A stretch of DNA of 64,000 bases, from assembly GCF_030848805.1 (NCBI RefSeq), contig NC_092368.1, positions 18,965,341-19,029,340 on the forward strand, read 5' to 3'. Within the stretch, counting starts at the first letter, position 1. Every line of letters starts with the position of its first letter. This stretch comes from Temnothorax longispinosus. Lineage: Eukaryota; Arthropoda; Insecta; Hymenoptera; Formicidae. Shown here in pieces: positions 21,548-32,971 of the stretch. Under the pieces are notes generated by a model. The model searched no databases. It was not told the DNA's origin and worked only from the letters and a program-made list of their open reading frames with translations. The translations under genes and the position numbers were made by a program.

Positions 21548-22023
21548 ACACAATCGTGGAACGAGAATTTAGAAATGTAGTGTCGCCTCGGATCGGATCA
21601 AGTAAACATAAATCACAAACATCAGTGATTAACTAAACTCTGTGAAGTCAAGATTGCAAAAATACATTTTTCTAATCGCGCAATCTAATTTTTAAGATCA
21701 AGGATTCGCTTAGAAATGATTGACTTTCTTCCCGATAAAGCAACTTCCTTTTATTCTGCTAGTTTCCTTCTAAAATCTATTTCCTTTTTATCAATATAAT
21801 ATATGTATGTAATCTTTAATCTTTTTTATTATCATTTTTCTCTATTTTCTATATTTGTTCCAGCTATATATTTCTGCATTTTTTAAATGTTTATAAAGAG
21901 AAAACATACGTTTCACGTGAAATAAGCGGAATAAAATAAATTTTATATTATTCCATCTTAGATAGACGTTCAAACTTGAGGAAGATAAAATAAAAATTGC
22001 AGCTCCAAAAAACTATTTCAACA

Positions 22024-24314
22024 ATGACACAGCGTCCTTTTAATTCTACTATCGAACAATCACAAATGGCTGAAGCTCAAAAAATCCGCGATAGGGAGAT
22101 GCGCGGAATTCGGTCGACCAATTTTATTCAATGCTATTCTGATCGTAAAAACAAAGACAGAATACAGAAAATTAATTACATAAATGACATTATACAAGAT
22201 TTGGAACGCTATGGGCCAGCTGGTTTGATACATGTCGCCGTTCTGAGTAGCATAATCGAAAGACCCATCAAAATATGGAATGTTAATGGCAGTTTAAATA
22301 AAATAATCGGCAGAAGAAAAACGGGACATCATGTAGACATAGAATATCATGCGACCGAAGGAGTAGGTAAGCTCTTAATTAAATAGTTTCCAAAAGAAGT
22401 GAACCAAGTTTATGATTTCTAAGGTTTTTATGGTGTATTTCAAAACGGTTTCACCTTTTTAGTCTAGTTTAGAATAAAACTGGAAAGCGGTAGAGAGAAA
22501 AATATACCTTCATGTCCCGGTATAACTTGCGTTAAACTTTGTATCTTAATACCTCATTCTTCTCACTTAACAACTCGGTCTAAATATGAAATTTGCATCA
22601 TGGGTTTTGTAACATTATGCCCGACTTTAACACATTGTGGACGCGTAGATAATTAAATAATTTAACATGCTTTACAGTAAAATATATAAACTATTAACTA
22701 TATCTTATTGTTCACATCCGTCGCTACTCGTAGAAAAAGAAAAATTACATATATGCATAGTTTTTTAAATATATTAAGACCATGTTTACATATCACTTTC
22801 TATCTCGGGTGACCAAGTATGTAGTGAACAGATTTTGTGAAGCACCTGCTATAAAATTTGTCAACAAAGAAGCTAAATATTTGAAATAGGATTTATCGCG
22901 TACGTACTGTTGTCGATTTCATATTGACGGAAATATAGCAAAAATTTATCAATAAAATGTAGCAATAAATTAGTATAGTAAAGATCAAGGAAATCTGCAA
23001 CACAGATTCATGTAGATTAACGACGATTATCCGATTTTTTTATCGCTAAAATGCCATTCGTATTATATTTGCAAGCTCTACCAAAACTTAATGCGGACGT
23101 GATCGATATCAATCTGCTGCAATTTTACTCGAATGTTTTGCATGCTTTATTTTGTTGATAACTTTTTAATAAGCAATGAGAGGTGATTAAAATCTTTTTG
23201 TAGATTATTTTTTATTTTAACAATCTATGTCAAAGATATTGGAGTTTCTAGCAAATTGAATCCTCTTTTCTATAGTTTTATCATACAGTTTAATATGATA
23301 TAATGATCAATTAGCAGAAGATAGTTTTCTTTTTATGAAACCAACCACTCCATTATCTTTTTTCTCTTACACCACAATATACGCACATAATTGAAATTGT
23401 TTAATACCGACATTTTTATACATACAAAAATTTCATATATATTTTATTCTATTTCCCGCCCAAACTTTCTTAATCCTTCTCTAGGCCATTGGACCTTAAG
23501 AGGTGGCAAAGATCCCGACAACGTTATCACTGATTTAAACAGCTGTTTCTTTTCGGTGATCGGTTTTCAAATTGGGCAGGATCCATTAAAACTTCGTAAA
23601 TGGACAGTGCTAAAACTGAAGAACAACTTTCAGAATTTGGCCAAATGGATAGACAAGGTCAAGTTGGAGAGAAACGACAAGATAATCTTGATGATTGGCG
23701 GGGCTTGGTACAGTGGAAACTCGCCTGCCCATGCTAAAGCGATCCTGGACAGATCAGAAAACAGAGAAAGTAATTGCTACAAAAAAGGTTATCTGGTTAA
23801 AGGTCATGCTAGAGGACACTCCATGAAGATCTGTTCAGAGGATGATCCTTATAAAACAGTCGAGCAATATTCTAGAGAATATTCTGGGGACAAAGCTGGT
23901 TTCCTATCACGAGAGGATCAAGACAAAGTCCTTCATTTGGCATTGCAAACAAAACAAGCTGAAGCAGCTATGTTGAGTCTCAATAATGGTAGTCATAGTC
24001 AAGAGATATATATAGCAGCTGACACTTTAAGGAACATACCCAGAGAATTCGAATTCGACTTCAAAATAAAAGTGTGGAATAATAAGGGAAATGAATATCC
24101 GTGCAGTTTAGAAGATTTAAAAAAAATGAAATTAATATTGGCTCATCAGAAAAGCATGGCAATTAAGGTCCCGAATGGTTTTAGGTTTGGCCGATATGGT
24201 TATGGATGGTACTATTGGCTGTACCGTAAAGAGTTCAAATTCACGGATGTCTTCGTTATTAGTTTTTTCCCTGTTGTTGCTAACGATGAATATCGATATA
24301 CAAAATATAAATGA
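22024..24314 (+). CDS. OTU-like cysteine-protease-related protein, copy B
   Basis: Exons 22024-22366 and 23485-24314 are joined by a 1.1-kb GT-AG intron, giving about 390 aa. Exon 1 is identical to copy A at the DNA level, including the flanks. Exon 2 keeps GHWTLRGGKDPDN, NSCFFSVIGFQIGQDP (candidate catalytic Cys; Leu to Phe after it) and GHARGHSMKICSEDDPY. After that it diverges strongly and gains an aromatic Gly/Tyr/Trp-rich insertion (FRFGRYGYGWYYWLYRKEF) before the shared DVFVISFFPVV end. The reversed His-box/Cys-box order is the same as in copy A. Both genes lack frame breaks, so both may be functional. Function is unknown; a deubiquitinase-like or bacterial effector-like origin is inference only. 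Confidence 0.6.
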
Positions 24315-24448
24315 TTTTTAACGGTAGATATCGATACTACAAAGTATTTCCGAGACTTTAGGTAAAGTAGGAAACTTTACCATTGGTGAATAATACAATT
24401 TTTCATGTGTTCATTAGTATACTTATTTATGATTTCAGATTAATTCTG

Positions 24449-24454
24449 AATAAA
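24449..24454 (+). promoter_or_regulatory. Polyadenylation signal of OTU-like gene B
   Basis: AATAAA about 135 nt after the stop, homologous to 18484 in copy A. Confidence 0.6.
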
Positions 24455-24764
24455 TGTACACATTTTTCAGTTTACGATTAAAATTAAAAAAGAAAGTATA
24501 AAAATATGGTAATTTTTTCGAGAATTATAATGAAAAAAAGTAGCGAGGTTCTTTCAACTCCAGTGTATCTACGTATGCGAAAAATACATGTATACATGTA
24601 TTTATAAATAGGTGTGTATACCTAGGGTTAAGTAGTGGTAAGAAACAAAAATTGTAAAAAGAAGGCGAAGAAATTAAGTTACAAAAAAAGAAAAAAATTT
24701 ATTTCAGAATTTATTAGAAAATTACTTAATTTAACCATTCTATACACTTTATATGCTTTACTTA

Positions 24765-25900
24765 CCCGATAAAAACAGTCATGTCACATCCACGTCGAAT
24801 CCACGTAATTTACGTGGACTACGCGTGGATGCAGATTTATCCACAAACTATCCACATAGATGCAACGTTCTTTTTTCATCACTACATCGAAGTCTTTTAT
24901 CCTCGAAATATCAATGTAGCCCTTTTTTATCGACATTTCGAGGATAAAAGACTTCGATTAGTGATGAAAAAAGAACGTTGCATTTATGTGGATAGTTTGT
25001 GGATAAATCTACATCCACGTAATTTTTATTAAAGATTATAATTAATCAATGAAAGTATTATTATACTGCGTTTATATGGCAATGTCATAGCTTTTAATGG
25101 ATAATCAATAGTGAATTATAATTTGATGCTGCAATTATACTTTGTATACTGCAGGTGGAATGAACTTGTATTGAATAAGGTTTTGTATGCAATTGTCATG
25201 TCGATTGACACATTTTAGCCCTAGTCGGTGCATCAGCAATTTATGTTCCTGCATTATTTTTAAAGTTTCATTAACGAAAGGTTTTCTTATTTTTGTCTAG
25301 TGAGGTCTTTGTAAGGATTTGATAAGAATGTTTTAACTTTATAAATATATTTACGAACACAAAATTTCATAATGAGCCGGCACTGGTTTCTGACATTCAC
25401 CCGACATTAAGAAATATTATATCATATATCCAATTCAAAATTTGATTATTCTTTTTAAACTGAATTTGTTTCTTAAGATGATTTTTGAAAAATTATATAT
25501 TTGCGCTGGTTATGACATATGCAGACTATATATAACGTTTACATCAAATTAAGAAGTAGTCTACCACGTAAGGCAGTTGGCTCACGATGCAGAGGTCCCG
25601 AGTTCAAATCCCACCAAGGTTGTGTGTTTTTCAAATACGAAAAAATATTTATAATCATAGACTGCATCTTAAGAAACAAATTTAGTTAAAAAATAATAAA
25701 ATTTTGAAATAAATAATTTTTTTTATGTCGGGTGAATAATTATTCAGTGAAACACGTGGATTTCACGTCAAATCGATGATCTCATCCACGTGGACTACAG
25801 TACCGTTCTTAAGCGAATTGTCCACTCGAATGTCCACGTGGATTCCACGATGCTGATCCACGTAGCAATAACGTGGATTTCACGTACTGTTTTTATCGGG
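24765..25900. mobile_element. 1.1-kb TIR element with TA duplication
   Basis: The ends are CCCGATAAAAACAGT (24765) and ACTGTTTTTATCGGG (25900), flanked by TA on both sides. Copy A has the empty site with one TA at 18779-18780. It contains the tRNA-like repeat and CCACGTGGA-like subterminal words. An internal palindrome (about 24850-25000) has the arms GAAGTCTTTTATCCTCGAAA and complement. It is related to the element at 15413 in organisation. TA targeting suggests mariner-type mobilisation; no transposase is present. Confidence 0.75.
25558..25619 (+). repeat. tRNA-like repeat segment
   Basis: Third copy of the tRNA-like segment, within the 24765-25900 element; box B has a change (GAGTTCAAATCCC). 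It is unlikely to be a working tRNA. Confidence 0.4.
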
Positions 25901-25950
25901 TATCTCCCATTTACTTCAAATTTTGAATATACACACATTTTCAAAAATAA

Positions 25951-28494
25951 TTATTTCAAGAAAATATAACTAGCACGGACTTTATCTCTATTCTTTGAAT
26001 GTACTCGTAATAACAAAAGATCATTAAATAATAGAGTTTTGTAATAACTAATGTCTTGCGCCGAATTATCTAGGGTGTTCAGCAAATTCTAAATTATGGT
26101 AATAATAATTCTGATTTCTGCTTCACAAATGTCCAAGTGGTTGACAATCTCGTGCAGCCAAGGAAGTATGCCATATCCTCGTATGAGAAGTATGCTTTAG
26201 GAATTCTGGTAGTAGAGGCGACGACTTCCAAAATTAATTTCTAGAAGGAACAAATAAAAAAATGACTAATTTACATCGATAAAGTTTATTAATTTATATC
26301 AAATAGATAATATGAAAATTGTATACAGCAATAAAGAAATGATTTCAGATTATATGAACAAATCATATCTACTCGGTTTGTTAATACATTTAGAAAACGA
26401 TCAATTAAATATCAAGATTGCTTCTTGATTTTCATTATAATTGAATTGTTATTCAATACAAGCAAATTTCCTTATTTTTACCCCATCCAGTCAAACAAAT
26501 TCCCTATTTTTAGCCTTTTCTCACAATCCTGCTCGTTCTTGTTTCAAAGATGTATGTACAAAATAAAAACATCATTGTATCGACGATTCTAATAATAAGC
26601 AAGATTCAGATGTATGTATATAGATTTCTTTCTTTTTAATTATTTTCTTACTTTGTGTGTTTATGTGATTATGCAAACATGTATAAAGTAGTAAAAAAGC
26701 ACCACAAAGAAAACTGTTAAAAATCTGACTATTTAGAGAATTAAAAGAATGTGAAGGTATTAAAATAAGGGCATTAAGAATAAGAATGTTAAACTGTATA
26801 ATATGAAACAAAGGATTGGCTCACCTTGGTCTTGGTATCCGACAGTGCGCAAGTGTGAAAATCTAGAAGAATTTTGAACAACACGCATTTCAGGGCCACA
26901 TTTACATCGTTTTCCTCCTTCATGCCGTCCCGGATGTTCTGCAAGATCCAATGCCGATGCGCGTTGTGCTCCACATGCGAGCTGTGCAACAACTGCAGCA
27001 GTTCCGGTTTGGTATTTAGGTCCAACGCGGTTTTGGCCATTAGGAAGGTGTGCAAGGGCGAATAAAGTGGGTGCAGAGGTTGACTGGCGATCAGTGAGGC
27101 CCTAGCTAGGAAGGTAGTCATCAGGCAACTCAGCCGAACATCTTTCAATGGACAATTTAAGGAAGCGATTCCATTTCGCATAGCATCAATTAAACGCATC
27201 TACAATAACTTTTCTTTAAACCTGGTAAATAAGGAAATTTAGATCGTTTTTTTTTATCAAATCTTTTTTGCCGAAATATGGATTTGTTATAGAGATCTAA
27301 AAAATATACTTCTAATTTATATGGCAATTGATGGAAAAAAGATATCTGCCTTTTTAATATAAAGTTTGGAGGGAACCTCCAAATTGTAAATTGCATTAAT
27401 TTACAAAAAAGTAGAACATAAAAGAAAGACCAATAATAATCAAAGAGAACTAAACAAATTGAATTTAAAATTTGACATTAAAATAACTTGACAATAAATA
27501 AGTAATTAAATTACTGATAAATGGACTAAATTATAAATTATGACAAATAATAAAGTTCTATATTGTAAAAGACCTATTATTTATCATAATGCAATCTAGC
27601 CGTTCTCTCGCTTAATTACTAAAATTGCTATTGTACTTAGATGATTCCAAGTGAAAGTAGTATCTAGAGATGATGGTATATGCTGTCATCCGAATATCGC
27701 TTGAATCACTGCAACATGTAGCAAGCACTAATGCTAATGCACCACTCTGGCTTATTTTGTGACACGCGACGATATTATTTTCTGCTAATAGAGTACACAG
27801 CAACGGCAGATAAAATGCTGGAGCATATACATTACTATTCTCATGTAACTCATCACTCTGCAAAAAAAAAACAATAGAATTTTTAATTAATCTCCAAAGA
27901 AAAACGACAAATATCTAAGCGATATCAAGTCCTACGAGGTATCTAATTCTCGTCTTTTCCTTGCTGGTAGCTTATACAAAAATTTAAACTTTATTTTTAA
28001 AAAAGGTTTATAAAGTAGAGACGAATATCTCATACTAAAAATTTGTCTAAAATTTTGATATCGTTCTTGCAAAAATATTCGGATTATTTACCTTTATTGC
28101 TCTGTGTATGAGATAATTTTTTATAGTCTCGTTGACAATGTCCTTATTGAACAAGTTAAAGATCTCGGAAGTGGAAGGTTGCCTCCATAGAGCAGTATCC
28201 GTCTCTCCCTTTACGCTGTAACGTGTTGCTGCGGCGCTTCCCCATAAGTACGGCCAGTACTGTTGGAGCTTAACATTATGAGTTTCATAATACTGAAAAA
28301 TCTGGAAGAATTAGATATTATAACTTCAATATTCCTTCAACGACGCGCGATAATCGTGATTCTTACCTGTAAAATACGCTGATCAACGTGACAAAGGGTG
28401 GCATTGTAAGCCGCAAGATAAAGAGGCACGTGCGAGGCAGTCATTACAGAGTGATTCTTTCGAGCGAGTATTCTCAGTAATTCGACCAGGTCGC
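25951..28494 (-). pseudogene. URB1/NPA1-like (nucleolar pre-ribosomal-associated protein 1) exons, degenerate
   Basis: Five minus-strand exon segments of a gene resembling URB1, a large nucleolar protein needed for 60S ribosome assembly. 28494-28367: DLVELLRILARKNHSVM to QRILQ. 28292-28092: QQYWPYLWGSAAATRY, LWRQPSTSEI. About 27857-27635: YAPAFYLPLLCTLLAENN. 27199-26825: MRLIDAMRNGI, SQPLHPLYSPLHTFLMAK, LLQLLHSSHVEHNAHRHW. Terminal 26240-25951. The first two splice in frame, but the third and fourth cannot be joined in frame with any GT donor I see. The terminal exon has a 4-nt deletion relative to copy A (near KA/SLLL) and an in-frame TAG where copy A has GAG. All upstream URB1 exons (most of a 2000-residue protein) are missing. 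I conclude it is a partial, inactivated copy. Confidence 0.65.
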
Positions 28495-28916
28495 CTGAAA
28501 TGTCATGAAATGTCATTAAAGATTAAACTTATTTATGTAACGGTACATTCCTGCAAAATTTTAATACTTTATAGAGTCGCGAATCAAGACTGATTTTTAA
28601 ATGACGTAATTAAAATTTGTATCACTGGAGAAAAATATCAATTTTTTTTGGTCGAATAAGCATATTTCCACGTGTTCCCTCTTCATGATAGAACACGCGC
28701 GGGCAAGTTCACCTTTAACAGCGGATGACCCAAACATATATATGCCAAATAGATAACATAATTTTTTAATAAAAAGAATATGCTATTGATCCTAATATGT
28801 CTAGTTCGAATTACGCTAACTTACAATAACAACTTTTATATTTAAATAAATCACTTTCTATTTCTTGTTGTTTAAAAAACCTTGTTTAAATAACGACTTA
28901 AAAAATAATAATTTAC

Positions 28917-29893
28917 CTTGCAAATATATCTTTCATTTCGACGGTATCTCTCATTTGTGCTTTGCTCTCCAAGTATTTTTCGAGTCCTTCGCTACATTCT
29001 TTCACAATCGGAAACGTCTGCTTTATTTTTCCCAAAGTGAAAGTAGGTGTCATCTTGGCGCGCAGATTTCGCCATCTCTTCCCAGGCATTAAAAATAAAT
29101 GGTCTCACAGTGGATCAATCTTTTCGTTATAGTACATTCCACGGTTATGGGAACTTGCGTATTCCTTTGTCAATACCACTCGAATGAGATCGAAATCAGC
29201 GATTACCAAAGTTGGTTTATAAAATAAATATATTCCAAACGCTCGACGATCCTTATATATTTCATGTAGACATTATGAAAAAGTACGTACTTTTTGTACA
29301 CCTGTTTACAAATCTATCGTTTATTTAATTCTGCGATTTCTTGTTCAAGTAGAAACATAAAATAAACAACGTGATAAATCATTGATTTATAGAAAAAATA
29401 AATTTGTATTAGTAATTAAAATAAATAATAAAATACATATAATAATTAGAAATTTTAATAAATCAATTACAATTTGGAAAATATAAAAGAGCTTAATATA
29501 AAATATAATTAATGATGAGTATTTCATATATCATTTTAATTTATTATATTGCTCTTAAATTTAGTGTCTGTTCTGTCTTAAGTAGGTTCATTTTCGTTAA
29601 TTTTGTTTTTCAATTTTAATTAATTATTCATTAATAAGCATTGTAGAAAGTTATATTACACAAGTATAAATAATAAGTATATCTTCAAATAGATATTAAT
29701 ATTATACATATGATACGGACACTCGCCTACTTGCAATTTTCCAGTTATGAGAGCGTTACGTTTCCTGTTGGTAAAACGGTTCGATGTAAAAAACACCTCT
29801 CTTGCGCCAGAAATTAAATATCACAAATTTATAATAAATATACACAATTCTCAGGGCAACAATAACAATTTCGATAATTTCCGCGAGCACCAT
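28917..29893 (-). pseudogene. Cytochrome P450 (CYP6-like) pseudogene, exons 1-2 only
   Basis: Exon 1 (29893-29727) starts MVLAEIIEIVIVALRIVYIY, the membrane anchor, and then loses frame at IEP because of small deletions. Exon 2 (29301-28917) has FHNVYMKY, then a 2-nt insertion, then RAFGIYLFYKPTLVIAD. It has a frame break and stop where the intact paralogue reads DPLSGHLFLMPGKKW. It also has a 15-nt insertion after the acceptor. The exons and their GC donor context match the gene at 39250-43295, to which it is a tandem paralogue in the same orientation. Exons 3 onward are absent; URB1-like exons follow instead. Confidence 0.85.
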
Positions 29894-30228
29894 TGTTTAT
29901 TTGTAATATATCGATAAACAATGCTGTTATGTAACACGTTAACGTTGAGCAAGATTTGACGAGAATGTTAAGTTTTAAATTTTTCTTGTGCTCCTACAAC
30001 TTGCGACAGAACACACACGGTTCACAACTAATGATTCGCAATTTATTATTCGTTTAAAGTTCTTGGAAGTTCTTTGTTCTTTGCAAGAGAACCGACTGTC
30101 TAAAAAATGATCTTATTTCAGCTATATCTTCTTTATAAGTCTCGATCAAAGCACGCTACTATAAAAACTGAATGCGTATGCATCTGCTAATATCTTATCA
30201 AGTACTAAAAGACATTATTTATTCATAA
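29894..30228. other. Upstream flank of P450 pseudogene
   Basis: The flank has weak similarity to the flank upstream of the other P450 start (43300-43610). No gene seen. Confidence 0.4.
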
Positions 30229-31775
30229 CTAGATTTTTCGCCCGCGCTTCGCGCGGGCTCAAAATCTATTCCCCTTTCCCCAAACTCACTCATTAATTAG
30301 GAGCACCTTTGATATTCTTTCTCCTCAAACTCTAACCTACATCCTCCAAAAATTAAAAAAATTTTGACTCCTATTTCATATATAATTCTTTAAGATTTGG
30401 TTAATTAATTCCCGAAAAATTGGAAAAATTTTGTAACCGGTTCCCAAATAAATCGGTAACAAAAAATTATACACTTTATAACAAACCCCAGGAAATTCTA
30501 CCTTTATTTCATATACAATTCTTTGAAATTCGATCAATCAACTTCCGAGAAATTTGAAAAATTTTGTAACCGGTTTTCACAAAAATCGGTAACAAAAAAT
30601 TATCTATAAAAATTATCCATAAAAAAAATTTAGCTTGATATCTCAAAATTTACGAAAATTGGAGCAAAAATCGGAAACCTTTTTATTATTAGCAATTTTT
30701 CTATAAACTCATCGTAGCCATCCTAAAAAAATTAGAAAATTTTGAAACCGGTTTCCAAAAAATTGATTATGAAAAATTATACACATCTTCGCCATCCCCG
30801 AAAAATTAGAAAAATTTGGGCATTGTTTTTAAAAAAGTAACGAAAAATTATCTTTAAAAAAATTTAGCTAATATCTCAAAATTTGAGGAAATTAGAACAA
30901 TCACGTACCTACATTTTTTTAAACAAAAATCGAAAATTTTTTTAGAAAAATTTGAAAAACTTCGTAACCGGTTTCAAGAAAATCAATTCATTAATGAAAA
31001 ATTATCCATTAATAAAAAATAACATCCTCCAACAATTAAAAAAATTTTGACACGACTGCTATTTCATATATAATTCTTTAAAATTTGGTCAATTAATTCC
31101 CGAAAAATTTCAAAAAATTTGTAACCGTTTTCCAAAAAAAAAATCGGTAACAAAAAATTATACATTTTATAGCAATCCCGGGAAAATTCTACCTTTATTT
31201 CATATGTAATTCTTTAAGATTCAATTATTTTCCGAGAAATTGGAAAAATTTTGTAACCGGTTTCCAAAAAGATCGGTAACAAAAAATAATACACTTTATA
31301 TCACTCCCCAGAAAATTCTACCTCTATTTCATATACAATTGTTTGAAATTCGGTCAATTAATTTCCGAAAAATTGGAAAATTTTCTGATACCAATTTCCC
31401 TAAAAATCGGTAACGAAAAATTATACACTTTATGGCAATCCCCGGGAAATTCTACCCCTACTTCATACACAATTTTTTTAGATTCGGTCAATTATTTCCC
31501 CAAAAATTGAAATAATTTTGTAACCGGCTTTCAAAAAAATCGGTACCAAAAAATTATACACTTTATAGCACTCCCCGGAAAATTCTACCCGTTTCATATA
31601 TAATTCTTTTAAATTCAGTAAATTATTTCCCGAAAAATTAGAAGAATTAAAAAAATCGGTTTCCAGAAAATCGGTAGCAAAAAAATGGCCACAACATTTT
31701 CATCCCCGGGAAATTCTACCCGTTTCATATTATTTTGGTAAAAATTCGGTCCACTAACGAATGAGTAGTTCGCGT

Positions 31776-31809
<34 letters not shown>

Positions 31810-31827
31810 GTGACTTATATATATAGA
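30229..31827 (-). mobile_element. Non-autonomous Helitron-like element (N2)
   Basis: Minus strand: 5' end near 31827 (TCTATATATATAAGTCACG, then GTCTGTCTGTTTGTCTGTC). The 3' end is a hairpin, GCCCGCGCGAAGCGCGGGC (about 30238-30256), followed by CTAG at 30232-30229 beside T. The body is the same degenerate unit of about 120 bp as in N1 (ATCGGTAACAAAAAATTATA, CACTCCCCGGAAAATTCTACC). No coding capacity. Confidence 0.6.
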
Positions 31828-32319
31828 TTTGTTTAGCTACGGTAAAAAATGATGCTCGTATTATAAGTATATCAAACACATTATTATCATTATTAGAATT
31901 TCCCGGGGAGTGCCATAAAGTGTATAGTTTTTCGTTACCGATTTTTTGGAAACCGGTTTCATAAAAATCGGTTATGAAAACTACTATAATATAAAACCCA
32001 ACTGTATACACATAAAATACATATAAATAAAGAATAATATTGAAAAAAAATTAAAAATTATATAATTTTTTAAGATTCGGTCAATTAATTTCCGAAAAAT
32101 TGGAAAAATTTTGTAACCGATTTCCAAAAAGATCGGTAACGAAAAATTATACACTTTATAGCACTCCCCGGAAAATTCTACCTCTGTTTCATATATAATT
32201 CTTTTAAATTCGGTCGATTATTTCCCGAAAAATTAGAAAAATTAGAAAAATCGGTTTCCAGAAAATCGGTAACGAAAAACTATATACTTTATGGCACTCC
32301 CCGGGAAATTCTACCCCTA
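31828..32319. repeat. Fragments of the Helitron-N internal repeat
   Basis: Pieces of the unit of about 120 bp (ATCGGTAACG, CACTCCCCGGGAAATTCTACC) occur in both orientations, the debris of nested insertions. Confidence 0.6.
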
Positions 32320-32800
32320 TCATACTATTATATAAAACGCGACTGTTTGTCTGTCCGTCCGTCCGTCCGTCCGTCCGTCCGTCCGTCCGTCCGTCCGTCT
32401 GTCCGCGAACTACTCATTCGTTAGTGGACCGAATTTTTACCACGAGTACATGAAATAGGGGTAGAATTTCCCGGGGAGTGCCATAAAGTGTATAGTTTTT
32501 CGTTACCGATTTTCTGGAAAGCGATTTTTTTAATTTTTTTAATTTTTCTGTCTGATCGCGAGTAATCGCTCGCGGTCAATTTCTGGAAACCGATTTTTTT
32601 AATTTTTTTAATTTTTCGGGAAATAATCGATCGAATTTTAAAGAATTGTATATGAAATATACATGCTCGATTTGCTCAAGTGACATCATTAATCGCTCGC
32701 GGTCATTAAATTGTATATGAAATATACATGCTCGATTTGCTCAAGTGACGTCATTAATCGCTCGCGGTCAATCAGGATAAGTTGCTGCATTCACATATTA
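32320..32800 (+). mobile_element. 5' end of a third Helitron-like element (N3)
   Basis: TCATACTATTATATAAAAC at 32320, then GCGACTGTTTGTCTGTCC and a (CCGT)n run (about 32348-32402), is the same terminus as N1 in plus orientation. It is followed by unit fragments and a direct repeat of about 66 bp (containing ATACATGCTCGATTTGCTC) duplicated at about 32648-32770. No 3' terminus was identified. Confidence 0.5.
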
Positions 32801-32931
32801 TATGTCATCTATCAAAGACAAATCGCAAGGAAAGAGGAGAAAGAAGAAAAAGAATATTCATAGATCATCATATAGATATATAAGAAAGAGAAAGAGAAAG
32901 GGAGAAAGAGAGAAAGAGAGAGAGAAAGATA

Positions 32932-32971
<40 letters not shown>

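Larger units (their letters stand above)
20012..26749. repeat. Tandem segmental duplication, copy B
   Basis: Direct repeat of 11964-19997. Compared with copy A it lacks the piggyBac MITE, the solo LTR and most of the intron insertions. It carries its own 1.1-kb TIR element (24765-25900), a 352-bp extra segment (20337-20688) and an expanded GT run. Its right end joins unique DNA with the rest of the URB1-like exons, so this side is probably the original locus and copy A the derived one. Confidence 0.9.

Noticed and set aside
15348..25619. True tRNA genes at the three tRNA-like segments
   Set aside because: Box A/B-like words are present but acceptor and anticodon stems do not form convincingly, and all copies sit in repeats.
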